A stretch of DNA of 64,000 nucleotides from Microtetraspora glauca. GTDB lineage: Bacteria > Actinomycetota > Actinomycetes > Streptosporangiales > Streptosporangiaceae. Made by a program: the position numbers and the translations under genes. The notes under the pieces are model-generated. The model had not been told where the DNA came from. It saw nothing but the letters and a program-made list of their open reading frames with translations, and did no database searches. This document shows positions 7,239-15,548 of this stretch, piece by piece. The stretch's first letter is position 1; every line of letters begins with the position of its first letter. The stretch spans positions 62,001 to 126,000 of the forward strand of contig BBYL01000013.1 of NCBI GenBank assembly GCA_001570385.1, written 5' to 3'.

Positions 7239-8192
7239 ATGCGCGCGATCGTCATTATGGAGCCTGGTGGACCTGAGGTTTTGGACTGGCAGGAAGTCCC
7301 CGATCCTGAGCCCGGGCGGGGTGATGTGGTCATCGACGTGGCCGCCTCCGCCGTCAACCGGGCGGACCTCCTCCAGCGCCAGGGTCACTATCCTCCGCCG
7401 AAAGGCGCCTCGGAGATTCCCGGCCTGGAGTGCTCGGGGACGGTGATCGAGGTCGGCGCGGACGTCGAGGGTTTCCGGCCGGGGGACCAGGTCTGCGCGC
7501 TGCTCGCCGGCGGAGGGTACGCCGAGCGCGTGGCCGTGCCCTGGCAGCAGGTCATGCCCGTTCCGGCGGGGGTGTCGCCGGTGGAGGCGGCGGGGCTGCC
7601 CGAGGTCGCCTGCACCGTCTGGTCGAACGTCTTCATGACCGCTCGCCTGCGCAAGGGCGAGACCCTGCTGGTCCACGGCGGCGCGAGCGGCATCGGCACC
7701 ATGGCGATCCAGCTCGCCAAGGCGTACGGCTCCCGCGTGATCGCGACGGCCGGCTCGGCGGAGAAGGTGCGGCGGTGCCTCGAACTCGGCGCCGACGAGG
7801 CCCTGAACTACCGCGAGGAGGATTTCTCGGTCAAGAAGGCCGATGTGATCCTCGACATCATCGGCGCGGCATATCTGAAGAAGAATCTGGACGCCCTGGC
7901 GGTCGGCGGCCGCCTCGTCGTGATCGGCATGCAGGGCGGCAGGGTGGGCGAGCTGGATCTCGGCAAGCTTCTGGCCAAGCGCGCGTCGATCTCCGCGGCG
8001 GGGCTGCGCGCCCGGCCGGTGGACGAGAAAGGCGCCATCTGCAGGGGAGTCGTGCAGGACGTCTGGCCTCTGATCAGCGCGGGCGCGATCAAGCCGGTGA
8101 TCCACGCCACCGTGCCGATGCGGGACGCCGCCGAGGCGCACCGGCTGCTGGAGTCCGGGGACCACATCGGCAAAATCCTCCTGGTTCGGTGA
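7239..8192 (+). CDS. NAD(P)H-quinone oxidoreductase (zinc-less MDR family, PIG3-like)
   Basis: 317 residues, full length for the family. N-terminal GroES-like domain (GDVVIDVAASAVNRADLLQRQGHYPPP, GLECSG, GxVxEVG) and a Rossmann domain with VHGGASGIGTMAIQLAKA. No zinc-binding Cys set is present, as expected for quinone reductases of this branch that reduce quinones with NADPH. It is followed 62 bases later by the bpa leader and bpa gene, an order also known in mycobacteria (Rv3777 near Rv3780), so it is a conserved neighbour although no functional link is established. Confidence 0.9.
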   Translation: MRAIVIMEPGGPEVLDWQEVPDPEPGRGDVVIDVAASAVNRADLLQRQGHYPPPKGASEIPGLECSGTVIEVGADVEGFRPGDQVCALLAGGGYAERVAVPWQQVMPVPAGVSPVEAAGLPEVACTVWSNVFMTARLRKGETLLVHGGASGIGTMAIQLAKAYGSRVIATAGSAEKVRRCLELGADEALNYREEDFSVKKADVILDIIGAAYLKKNLDALAVGGRLVVIGMQGGRVGELDLGKLLAKRASISAAGLRARPVDEKGAICRGVVQDVWPLISAGAIKPVIHATVPMRDAAEAHRLLESGDHIGKILLVR

Positions 8193-8194
8193 GT

Positions 8195-8200
8195 TAGGTT
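8195..8200 (+). promoter_or_regulatory. -10 element for leaderless micro-ORF before bpa
   Basis: TAGGTT seven bases upstream of the ATG at 8208, immediately after the stop of the oxidoreductase gene, fits a TAnnnT leaderless promoter. Confidence 0.45.
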
Positions 8201-8207
8201 TGAACGC

Positions 8208-8258
8208 ATGAGTACCGACCGAGCCCGACGCGGACGAGGAGTGATGAGCGGCCGATGA
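8208..8258 (+). CDS. Putative 16-residue leader peptide coupled to bpa
   Basis: ATG 8208 opens a frame reading MSTDRARRGRGVMSGR, whose stop overlaps the bpa start (ATGA at 8255-8258). A -10-like hexamer seven bases upstream would make it leaderless, so ribosomes loaded here could re-initiate at bpa, which itself has only a distant GAGGAG. The peptide is Arg-rich and otherwise featureless. It may be a real leader or only the 5' part of the transcript. Confidence 0.4.
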   Translation: MSTDRARRGRGVMSGR

Positions 8259-8776
8259 ACGCAGAAGAGAGCACGCCGCAGATCGTGGTCGTGGGGCCCG
8301 ACGGCTTGTCCGTGTCCGGCGAGAACGGCGAGCGCGAGGAGCGCTCCGTCGCCGACCTCGTGGAGCAGCCGGCGAAGGTCATGCGCATCGGAAGCATGAT
8401 CCGCCAGCTTCTCGAGGAGGTCCGTGCCGCTCCCCTGGACGAGGCGAGCCGCAAGCGCCTCAGGGAGATCCATGAAAGTTCCATAAAGGAGCTGGAGGAC
8501 GGCCTCGCGCCCGAGCTCGTCGACGAGCTGGAGCGGCTGTCGCTGCCTTTCACCGACGACAACGGCGCGCCGCCCTCGGACGCGGAGCTCCGGGTGGCGC
8601 ACGCGCAGCTCGTCGGATGGCTTGAGGGACTCTTCCACGGCATCCAGACCACGCTGTTCGCCCAGCAGATGGCGGCGCGTGCCCAGTTGGAGCAGATGCG
8701 CCGCGCTCTGCCCGGCGGCATGTCGCAGGGGCAGGACGACCAGCAGCACCTCCGCGCCTCTGGGCCCTACCTGTAA
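8255..8776 (+). CDS. bpa: Bacterial proteasome activator Bpa/PafE
   Basis: 173 residues. The central region (ADLVEQPAKVMRIGSMIRQLLEEVRAAPLDEASRKRL, then a helix ending with GLFHGIQTTLFAQQMAARAQLEQM) is the four-helix fold of the DUF2587 family. The protein ends in GPYL, the C-terminal hydrophobic-Tyr-X motif (GQYL in mycobacteria) that docks into the 20S alpha-ring to open the gate. It forms a ring that stimulates ATP-independent proteasomal degradation. The 20S core genes are not in this window. Start chosen at the ATG overlapping the leader stop. Confidence 0.93.
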   Translation: MNAEESTPQIVVVGPDGLSVSGENGEREERSVADLVEQPAKVMRIGSMIRQLLEEVRAAPLDEASRKRLREIHESSIKELEDGLAPELVDELERLSLPFTDDNGAPPSDAELRVAHAQLVGWLEGLFHGIQTTLFAQQMAARAQLEQMRRALPGGMSQGQDDQQHLRASGPYL

Positions 8777-8794
8777 GACCGGGCCTGTAAGCGC

Positions 8795-9592
8795 TTATCT
8801 GTAAAGAGCTTCCAAAATCAGGGCGACCCCGTCGTCGTTGTTGGCCGCCGTCACGTGATCGACGGCGGCCAGCACCTCGGGATGGGCGTTGGCCACCGCG
8901 TAGGACGTCCCCGCCCAGGCCAGCATGGGCAGGTCGTTCGGCATGTCGCCGAACGCCACGACCTCGCCGGCCTTGATCCCGAGCTCGGCTGCCAGGGTGG
9001 CGAGCGCCGACGCCTTCGTGACGCCGTGCGCGCTCATCTCGATCAGCGCCCGGCCACTGGAGTGCGTCGGGGTCACCAGGTCGCCCACGAGGTCCACCGA
9101 CAGCCGGTAGAACTCGTCCGGATTCATCGACGGGTGCTGGGCGAGCAGTTTGGCGCACGGCCGCGACGTCAGCGTGTACGTCCCCACCCGAAGCCCGGGC
9201 GCGCTCCTGGCCTCCGCGCCCTTGACGGCGAAGTCGGACTCGTGCGCGTAACCGCCCTCGTATTCGACGGCGAAGACCAGCTCGGGCAGGTGTTCCCGCA
9301 GGCGGCGGACGGATTCGTCGAGGACGTCGGGGGCGATCATGCGGGCCTCGACGATCCGCTCGGTGTGCAGATCGTAGACGAGCGCCCCGTTCGCGCAGAT
9401 CGACAAGCCTCGGTGGCGTACGGCTCCCGCCACGCTGTGCATCCAGCGGGGCGGCCGTCCGGTGACGAAGACGAGCGTCCCACCGGCGTTCTCCACGAGA
9501 GCGAAGGCGGCGGCCGTACGGGCGGAGACGGTCCCGTCGGCCCGCAGGGCGGTGCCGTCCAGGTCCGTGGCGACAAGGCGGGGGCTGGTCAT
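8795..9592 (-). CDS. HAD-superfamily (Cof-type) phosphatase
   Basis: 265 residues. Motif I DLDGTALRADG near the N-terminus supplies the nucleophile Asp10 and acid/base Asp12; motif II is VFVTGR; the C2-type cap follows; the C-terminal GDMPNDLPML is motif IV with the Mg-binding Asp pair. Type IIB HAD enzymes of this size dephosphorylate sugar phosphates or related metabolites; the substrate cannot be told from sequence. It converges on bpa with only 18 bases between the stop codons. Confidence 0.88.
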   Translation of the reverse strand: MTSPRLVATDLDGTALRADGTVSARTAAAFALVENAGGTLVFVTGRPPRWMHSVAGAVRHRGLSICANGALVYDLHTERIVEARMIAPDVLDESVRRLREHLPELVFAVEYEGGYAHESDFAVKGAEARSAPGLRVGTYTLTSRPCAKLLAQHPSMNPDEFYRLSVDLVGDLVTPTHSSGRALIEMSAHGVTKASALATLAAELGIKAGEVVAFGDMPNDLPMLAWAGTSYAVANAHPEVLAAVDHVTAANNDDGVALILEALYR

Positions 9593-9780
9593 AACAGCCT
9601 CCAGTTTGCACGCTGTTGTACCCGCGTCCGTCCTCGGGGAGGAAGGCGGGGGAAATCTTCCCCCGGACGTGGAACACCCACCGGCGACATAGTGTTAGAT
9701 GTGATGGCGTTGTATTAGCTGTTCCCGTAGCGAAAGCCAGCTTGACTGTATGAGCCACCCGGGGAGCTGTGCGACACACC

Positions 9781-9803
9781 GGGGTTCACGAGGTGTGAGC
9801 CCC
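9781..9803 (+). other. Hairpin in the cold-shock 5' leader
   Basis: GGGGTTCAC (9781-9789) pairs with GTGAGCCCC (9795-9803) around a five-base loop, 28 bases before the cold-shock ATG, whose own site is AGGGAGAG. Structured 5' leaders that melt or rearrange on cooling are known for cspA-type genes; here this is only suggested by the stem. Confidence 0.4.
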
Positions 9804-9831
9804 AAGATTCACTTCCTTAGGGAGAGCATTA

Positions 9832-10035
9832 ATGGCTCAGGGAACCGTCAAGTGGTTCAACGCTGAGAAGGGCTTCGGCTTCATCGCACCGGACGGCGGG
9901 GAGCCGGACGTCTTCGTCCACTTCTCCGCGATCTCCGGCAGTGGCTACCGCAACCTCGAGGACGGCCAGCGGGTCGAGTTCGAGGTGACCTCTGGTCCGA
10001 AGGGTCCGCAGGCGTCCAACGTCCGTGCGCTCTGA
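9832..10035 (+). CDS. Cold-shock protein, CspA family
   Basis: 67 residues forming one cold-shock domain. RNP1 is KGFGFI and RNP2 VFVHFS, preceded by [11 protein letters not shown], all matching the nucleic-acid-binding face of CspA proteins, which act as RNA chaperones. A good ribosome site (AGGGAGAG) precedes the ATG, and a strong terminator follows within 20 bases, so it is a monocistronic unit with a leader of perhaps 100-200 bases. Confidence 0.97.
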   Translation: MAQGTVKWFNAEKGFGFIAPDGGEPDVFVHFSAISGSGYRNLEDGQRVEFEVTSGPKGPQASNVRAL

Positions 10036-10050
10036 TCTCTGAACACCGTT

Positions 10051-10084
10051 GAAGGCGGGGTCCGCATCCGCGGGCCCCGCCTTC
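10051..10084 (+). terminator. Terminator after cold-shock gene
   Basis: GAAGGCGGGG..C arm (10051-10061) pairs with GGGCCCCGCCTTC (10072-10084); GC-rich stem without a strong T run, as is common in this genome. Confidence 0.75.
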
Positions 10085-10368
10085 GCGCTTTCCATGCCCC
10101 TTCCCGGGGCTGAGAGCGCCCTGTAGGCGGCCTCACCGATAGACCGGGCCCGACAGCCGACGCAAGAGTTCGCGGCTCAGGATCGGGCTGGCGGCCCGAG
10201 GCGCCGCCCCACGGATCGGACCGGCGGACGGTCGCTCCGACGCCGCTTAGCGCTGCCTGACCGCCTGCCCCGGCGATCGGAGGAACAAAAGGGGCTTGCC
10301 GTGAGCATTCGCTCTTGTGATCGTGGGAGGGCACCGGCGAATCGGCACTCCCCCAGCAGAGAGCGATC
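10085..10368. other. Intergenic, no gene seen
   Basis: About 280 bases with no open frame showing coding bias and no RNA gene. The start of the next gene has GAGAGCG a few bases upstream of its ATG. Confidence 0.5.
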
Positions 10369-10917
10369 ATGCGCAGAGTCCTCGTGGCCGCCACGTGCCT
10401 CATGGCGGCGTTCCTCGCGTCCCCCGCACCGGCCCACGCCACCGCGGCGTCCTCCCGGGCCCATGCCGCCGCCGACTCCTCCAGGGTCGAACGGCGGGTG
10501 CCCAAGGTGAAGGTGACCTACCCCTCGGCGATCAGGCGAGGCCATCCCGCCCGCATCACCTACAAGGTCAGCCATCCCGACCAGTTCGGCGACGAGGCGC
10601 TGGTCCTGCAGACGGACCTCCCTCGCGGCATCGTGTCGAAGGTCCGCTTCGTGACCAAGCCGCGAGGCGCCACGTGCGGCACCCAGAAGCGCAACTCGGT
10701 CGGCAACTACGCGGTGTACTGCGTGATCCGTTCGCTCAACCACAGCAAGCTGACCATGTCGTTCAACGTGTGGATCAAGACCAGCTACAACGGGAAGTTC
10801 CGCTCGGGGCACTACTGGAGGCCCGTGACGCTCGACTACGGCGGCAGCACGCGCGACTACCTGGACGAGATCACCAGGAAGGACCTCATCGGCAACACCT
10901 GGATCAAGGTGCGCTAG
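10369..10917 (+). CDS. Secreted protein of unknown function
   Basis: 182 residues with a classical signal peptide: MRRVL, hydrophobic core to about residue 20, cleavage likely after APAHA (about residue 24). The mature part begins with a Ser/Ala/Arg-rich linker and then a beta-rich domain (VKVTYPSAIRRGHPARITYKV..) that suggests an Ig-like or DUF11-type fold, with two Cys (ATCGTQK, VYCVI) that could form a disulphide. I do not recognise the family. It stands alone, followed by a decayed coding fragment. Confidence 0.7.
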   Translation: MRRVLVAATCLMAAFLASPAPAHATAASSRAHAAADSSRVERRVPKVKVTYPSAIRRGHPARITYKVSHPDQFGDEALVLQTDLPRGIVSKVRFVTKPRGATCGTQKRNSVGNYAVYCVIRSLNHSKLTMSFNVWIKTSYNGKFRSGHYWRPVTLDYGGSTRDYLDEITRKDLIGNTWIKVR

Positions 10918-11117
10918 AAGACGACCTGGCCGCCGTCCGCGCCGACACGGTCCCGGACGTCGGCACCGATGCCGAACGCGAAATCCTCTCGATCCCGCTG
11001 GCCGAGATCATCACCCAGCAGTTGGCCGACGACCCCGGCTCCTCTTTCGCCTTTCGTCTTTCGCCGAAGGACAGTTCAGTCGGCACACCGAGGCGGTCCC
11101 GCGCGCGTTCGAGCTGA
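10917..11117 (+). pseudogene. Fragment of a decayed coding sequence
   Basis: Directly after the secreted protein, the third frame reads DDLAAVRADTVPDVG, DAEREILSIPLAEIITQ and DDPGSSFAFRLS with clear codon bias, but has no start codon of its own and degenerates before the stop at 11115-11117. It looks like the 3' remnant of a deleted gene. I do not recognise the parent family. Confidence 0.35.
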
Positions 11118-11132
11118 GCGACCCACCCGCTT

Positions 11133-11660
11133 GGGAGGGATGACCGAGTCGTCCTCACTCCGGGACCGCATCGTGACAACCCGATCCCCGTACCGGAGAT
11201 CGAACAAACCGTGACAATGCGAAGCTCCGGCCACACGCTCGCGTGGCTCGGCCATCCGGTCACCATGCTGGCCGTGGCCCTGCTCCTCCTCAACGATCAC
11301 CTCCTCAAAGGGCTGTGGCCCGGCCCGATCACCGGCAAACTCAGCGACCTCGCCGGACTCACCATGGCCCCACCACTGCTGGCGCTACTCCTCCGATGCC
11401 CGCCACCCCTCGCCATCCTGACCACCGGAACACTCTTCACCCTGATGAAGACCACCACCATCGGCGCGGAAACCGCGTCCTGGCTGTGGTCCCTGTTCAT
11501 CCCGTCGCGGGTCGTGGCCGACCCCACCGACCTGATCGCGCTACCCGCCCTCGGCCTCGCCTGGCTCACCTGGCGCCAGACCGCCCGACGCCCTCCCGTA
11601 CGGCTCCCACACGCCCTGCTCATCGTCCCGGTCGCGCTGTTCGCCGCCACGGCGACCTCG
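11133..11660 (+). repeat. Long direct repeat, copy 1
   Basis: About 528 bases nearly identical to 12668-13195 (offset 1535). The block includes 78 bases upstream of the GTG start and the first ~150 codons; only a handful of substitutions are visible (for instance around 11242, 11580 and 11600). Identity ends abruptly at 11660. Confidence 0.9.
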
Positions 11661-12656
11661 CCTGTTCAGCCGCCGCCGTCCGCGACCGCCGTGGAGGTCC
11701 ACGGCGCGGCCGTCGTCGTGTACGGCGAGGGGGCCGGCGGATATGCGTCGGTCGACGGCGGCGCCACCTGGCGAGAGTGGAACGGGCCACCCGCCGGAGC
11801 GGAGCAGAGCGCGGCCTGCGTGCAAGGTGACCACCAGCACTGCTACCGGATCGTCCCCGGCCTGCTCCGGGTCGACGAGTCCACGAACGGCGGCAGGACA
11901 TGGACGACCGCGTGGCGGCTTCCCCGCGAGAAGTGGCTGGATCGCGGATTCCGCAACCCCGACCCGCTAGGGCTGGACGCCGATCCCGTCGGTTCCCGCG
12001 CGCTCGCCGTGCAGACCGTACCGGGCGAGGTGGGCGCGCACATCGTGGTCGTCGCCAACGGCCCCGACGGCATCGCCGTACGGGACGTGTCAGGGCACTG
12101 GCGGCGGCTCGGCTTCGCGCCCGACGGCGGCTTCACAGCGGAGGCCGCGGCGCCCCTCACCGATCCCGGCGGACGGATCGGCGAGGAAGTGTGGGCCGCC
12201 GCCCTCGCGGCGCTCGCGGCCCTGCTCATCGGGATCGGCGTGGACGGCTGCTGGAGGAAGTCCCCAGTGATCTTCACGATCGGGAGCGTGCTTCTGTTGA
12301 CCGGGCCGCTCGTGGTCGCCCTGAGCATCGGCTCGGGCCCCTCCGGCATCTCCACCTTCATCGTCGGTGCGCTGATGGCGCTGGCCGGCGGCATCATGGT
12401 GCTCGCGGCATGGACATCGGTGCGGGGCTCCACCCAGGCCACGGAAGAGGCATCACGAGGACGGAACGCCCTCGTCGCCCTCCTCACCTTCGGTGGGACT
12501 CTCCTGCCGTTCCTGGGCTGGAGTGCCGGTTGGCCCGCTCCGTACGGCCTGGCCATAGTGCTGGCCATGATCCTGGCCGTGACGCCGAACGTCTGGATGA
12601 TCGCGAGAAAGGTCCGCCGAAACCACCCCGCGAAAGGAGAAGGCCCCGCCGAGTAG
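11211..12656 (+). CDS. Membrane protein with Asp-box extracellular domain, tandem copy 1
   Basis: 481 residues from GTG 11211. Residues ~15-155 are four to five membrane segments, ~160-330 an exported domain with two Asp-box-like motifs (SVDGGATW and STNGGRTW) known from BNR/sialidase-type beta-propellers, and ~330-470 four more membrane segments (LAALAALLIGIGV, IFTIGSVLLLTG and so on). Two Cys (AACVQG, HCYRI) lie in the outer domain. I do not recognise a named family. The coding end overlaps a weak hairpin (12639-12667). It is followed by a paralogue. Confidence 0.75.
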   Translation: MTMRSSGHTLAWLGHPVTMLAVALLLLNDHLLKGLWPGPITGKLSDLAGLTMAPPLLALLLRCPPPLAILTTGTLFTLMKTTTIGAETASWLWSLFIPSRVVADPTDLIALPALGLAWLTWRQTARRPPVRLPHALLIVPVALFAATATSPVQPPPSATAVEVHGAAVVVYGEGAGGYASVDGGATWREWNGPPAGAEQSAACVQGDHQHCYRIVPGLLRVDESTNGGRTWTTAWRLPREKWLDRGFRNPDPLGLDADPVGSRALAVQTVPGEVGAHIVVVANGPDGIAVRDVSGHWRRLGFAPDGGFTAEAAAPLTDPGGRIGEEVWAAALAALAALLIGIGVDGCWRKSPVIFTIGSVLLLTGPLVVALSIGSGPSGISTFIVGALMALAGGIMVLAAWTSVRGSTQATEEASRGRNALVALLTFGGTLLPFLGWSAGWPAPYGLAIVLAMILAVTPNVWMIARKVRRNHPAKGEGPAE

Positions 12657-12667
12657 ACGGGACCTTC

Positions 12668-13195
12668 GGGAGGGATGACCGAGTCGTCCTCACTCCGGGA
12701 CCGCATCGTGACAACCCGATCCCCGTACCGGAGATCGAACAAACCGTGACAATGCGAAGCTCCGGCCACACGCTCTCGTGGCTCGGCCATCCGGTCACCA
12801 TGCTGGCCGTGGCCCTGCTCCTCCTCAACGATCACCTCCTCAAAGGGCTGTGGCCCGGCCCGATCACCGGCAAACTCAGCGACCTCGCCGGACTCACCAT
12901 GGCCCCACCACTGCTGGCGCTACTCCTCCGATGCCCGCCACCCCTCGCCATCCTGACCACCGGAACACTCTTCACCCTGATGAAGACCACCACCATCGGC
13001 GCGGAAACCGCGTCCTGGCTGTGGTCCCTGTTCATCCCGTCGCGGGTCGTGGCCGACCCCACCGACCTGATCGCGCTACCCGCCCTCGGCCTCGCCTGGC
13101 TCACCTGGCGCCAGGCCACCCGACGCCCTCCCGTACGACTCCCACACGCCCTGCTCATCGTCCCGGTCGCGCTGTTCGCCGCCACGGCGACCTCG
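12668..13195 (+). repeat. Long direct repeat, copy 2
   Basis: Second copy of the block at 11133-11660; it carries the upstream region and the membrane N-terminus of the second paralogue. Confidence 0.9.
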
Positions 13196-14194
13196 GCCGC
13201 ACCCTACGGGCGGTCGGCGACCGGCGTGGCGGTGCGTGACGCGGCCGTCATCGTGGACGTAGGCGGATACCAGCCGCTCACCTCCACCGACGGCGGTGCG
13301 ACCTGGCGAGAGTGGAACGGGCCACCCGCCGGAGCGGGGCAGAGCGCGGCCTGCGTGCAAGGCGACCACCAGCACTGCTACCGGATCGTCCCCGGCCTGC
13401 TCCGGGTCGACGAGTCCACGGACGGCGGCAGGACATGGGCGACGGCCTGGCAGGTGGCTCCCGGCCGCAAGGAGTGGCTCGACCGGACATACCAAGACGG
13501 CGACTACTACCGGCCGGAGAACGATCGGTCCGTTTCCCGCGCCATCGCCGTGCAGACCGTGCCCGGTCGCGAAGGCGCGCACATCGTGGTCGTCGCCAAC
13601 GGCCCCGACGGCATCGCCGTACGGGATCCTTCGGGGCACTGGCGGCGGCTGGGCTTCGCGCCCGACCGCGGCTTCACAGCGGAGGCCGCGGCGCCCCTCA
13701 CCGATCCCGGCGCGCGGATCAGGAGCGAACTGTGGGCCGCGGTGTTGATCGCGCTTCTCGTCCTGATCGTCGGGATCGCCGTGGAGGACTGCTGGGAGGG
13801 ATCACTGGGGAGCTTCATGGGAGCGAGCCTGCTGTTGTGGGTCGGGCTGCTTCTGGTCGCCCTGGGCCCGGCCCTGGGGCTCATCGGCTTTCTGGTCGTC
13901 CTCGCGGGCGTGCCGGTGGCGGTGGGCGGCGGCATATGGCTGATCTTGGGGTGGGCCTTCTCCCTGACTCAGAACGGGCGATGGGGAGGGCGGAGCGCCC
14001 TCGTCGCCCTGCTCACCTTCGCGGGGATCTACCTGCCGTTCCTCGGCTGGAGCTCCGGCTGGCCCGACTCGTACGACCTGGCCGTGCTGCTGGCCGTGGT
14101 CTTCGGCGCGATGCCCACGGCCTGGCTGATCGCGCGCAGAGCCCTCGCCAAGCTCCTTTCCGGCGCCGGAAAAGAAGAAGGCCCCGCCGGATAG
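12746..14194 (+). CDS. Membrane protein with Asp-box extracellular domain, tandem copy 2
   Basis: 482 residues from GTG 12746, the exact counterpart of the start of copy 1; the frame is open far upstream (to 11900) but that extension is antisense-like shadow. The membrane N-terminus is almost identical to copy 1, the outer domain keeps STDGGATW and STDGGRTW but differs in its first 40 residues and in a TYQDGDYYRPENDRS insertion, and the C-terminal membrane segments are strongly diverged. Such uneven divergence suggests recent duplication or gene conversion of the 5' half. Function unknown. Confidence 0.75.
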   Translation: MTMRSSGHTLSWLGHPVTMLAVALLLLNDHLLKGLWPGPITGKLSDLAGLTMAPPLLALLLRCPPPLAILTTGTLFTLMKTTTIGAETASWLWSLFIPSRVVADPTDLIALPALGLAWLTWRQATRRPPVRLPHALLIVPVALFAATATSAAPYGRSATGVAVRDAAVIVDVGGYQPLTSTDGGATWREWNGPPAGAGQSAACVQGDHQHCYRIVPGLLRVDESTDGGRTWATAWQVAPGRKEWLDRTYQDGDYYRPENDRSVSRAIAVQTVPGREGAHIVVVANGPDGIAVRDPSGHWRRLGFAPDRGFTAEAAAPLTDPGARIRSELWAAVLIALLVLIVGIAVEDCWEGSLGSFMGASLLLWVGLLLVALGPALGLIGFLVVLAGVPVAVGGGIWLILGWAFSLTQNGRWGGRSALVALLTFAGIYLPFLGWSSGWPDSYDLAVLLAVVFGAMPTAWLIARRALAKLLSGAGKEEGPAG

Positions 14195-14204
14195 ACGGGG
14201 CCTT
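14178..14204. terminator. Bidirectional terminator between copy 2 and serS
   Basis: AAGGCCCCG (14178-14186) pairs with CGGGGCCTT (14196-14204); the stop codon of copy 2 lies in the loop region. It separates the two convergent genes. Confidence 0.7.
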
Positions 14205-14218
14205 CGGGACGCCGAGAG

Positions 14219-15481
14219 CTACTTGACCGGCTCCAGGACGTCGAGCCCGACGAAGGGGCGCAGCGCCTTGGGAACCACGACCGAGCCGTCCGCCTGCTGG
14301 TGGTTCTCCAGGATGGCGACGATCCAGCGGGTGGTGGCCAGCGTGCCGTTCAGCGTCGCGACGTGCTGCGGCTTGCCGTCCTGGTCGCGGTAGCGTACGC
14401 GCAGGCGGCGGGCCTGGAAGTCGGTGCAGTTCGAGGTCGAGGTGACCTCGCGGTAGCGCCCCTGGCTGGGGATCCACGCCTCGCAGTCGAACTTCCGCGC
14501 CGCCGACGAGCCGAGGTCGCCGGCGGCCGTGTCGATCACGCGGTACGGCAGCTCGACCTTGGCCAGCATCTCCTTCTCCCAGGCGAGCAGGCGCCGGTGC
14601 TCCTCACCCGCCTCCTCCGGACGGCAGTAGGAGAACATCTCGACCTTGTCGAACTGGTGGACGCGGATGATGCCCCGGGTGTCCTTGCCGTACGAACCGG
14701 CCTCGCGGCGGAAGCACGACGACCAGCCGGCGTAGCGGAGGGGCAACGACCCGGCGTCGAGGATCTCGTCCCCGTGGTAGGCCGCCAGCGGCACCTCCGA
14801 GGTGCCGACCAGGTAGAGGTCGTCGTCGGGCAGGCGGTAGATCTCCTTGTCGTGGGCGACGTGGAAACCGGTCCCCTGCATCGACTCGGGCTTCACCAGC
14901 ACCGGAGTGATCATCGGGGTGAACCCGGCCTCGATCGCCTGCTGCATGGCCATATTGAGCAGGCCGAGCTGCAGCCGGGCGCCGACGCCCTTGAGGAAGA
15001 AGAACCGCGCGCCCGAGACCTTGGCGCCGCGCTCCATGTCGATGGCGCCGAGCAGTTCGCCCAGCTCCAGGTGGTCGCGAGGAGCGAAGTCGAACGAGGG
15101 CGGCTCGCCGACCTCCTCCAGCACGGCGTAGTCGTCCTCGCCACCGATCGGGGCGGCCTCGTCCACGAGGTTGGGCACACCCTCGATCACCGCGTCGAGC
15201 TCGCCGGCGACCTTCTCGGCTTCCGCCTCGGCGGACTTCACCTGCGCGGCGAGGTCCTTGGCACGGTCGAGCAGCGCCTGGCGCTCGTCCCCGGAGGCCT
15301 TGGACACCGACTTGCCGATGGACTTCTGCTCGGCGCGCAGCGACTCGAAGGCCGTCAGCGCACTTCGACGGCGCTCGTCGAGGGAGAGCAGCGTGTCGAC
15401 GACCGAGTCGTCCTCACCGCGGGCGCGCTGCGACGCCCGGAGCCGGTCCGGGTCCTCACGAAGGGTACGCAGGTCAATCAC
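14219..15481 (-). CDS. serS: Seryl-tRNA synthetase
   Basis: 420 residues from GTG 15481 ([18 protein letters not shown]), the standard start; a longer open frame upstream is not used. The N-terminal coiled-coil arm (about residues 30-100, [28 protein letters not shown]) binds the long variable arm of tRNA-Ser. Class II motifs are present: motif 2 around [15 protein letters not shown] and motif 3 [15 protein letters not shown]. It charges tRNA-Ser, including the tRNA at 4541-4628. It lies 67 bases after pheA in the same direction. Confidence 0.97.
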   Translation of the reverse strand: MIDLRTLREDPDRLRASQRARGEDDSVVDTLLSLDERRRSALTAFESLRAEQKSIGKSVSKASGDERQALLDRAKDLAAQVKSAEAEAEKVAGELDAVIEGVPNLVDEAAPIGGEDDYAVLEEVGEPPSFDFAPRDHLELGELLGAIDMERGAKVSGARFFFLKGVGARLQLGLLNMAMQQAIEAGFTPMITPVLVKPESMQGTGFHVAHDKEIYRLPDDDLYLVGTSEVPLAAYHGDEILDAGSLPLRYAGWSSCFRREAGSYGKDTRGIIRVHQFDKVEMFSYCRPEEAGEEHRRLLAWEKEMLAKVELPYRVIDTAAGDLGSSAARKFDCEAWIPSQGRYREVTSTSNCTDFQARRLRVRYRDQDGKPQHVATLNGTLATTRWIVAILENHQQADGSVVVPKALRPFVGLDVLEPVK

Positions 15482-15548
15482 GAAACAAAGGCTACCGAGG
15501 TACGGATACCGCGCGCGCCCCGATTGTCGGCGACGCCCCGATGGATGA

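Noticed and set aside
11900..12745. N-terminal extension of the second tandem membrane protein
   Set aside because: The frame is open for 280 extra codons but overlaps copy 1 out of frame, and the GTG at 12746 is exactly homologous to the start of copy 1.
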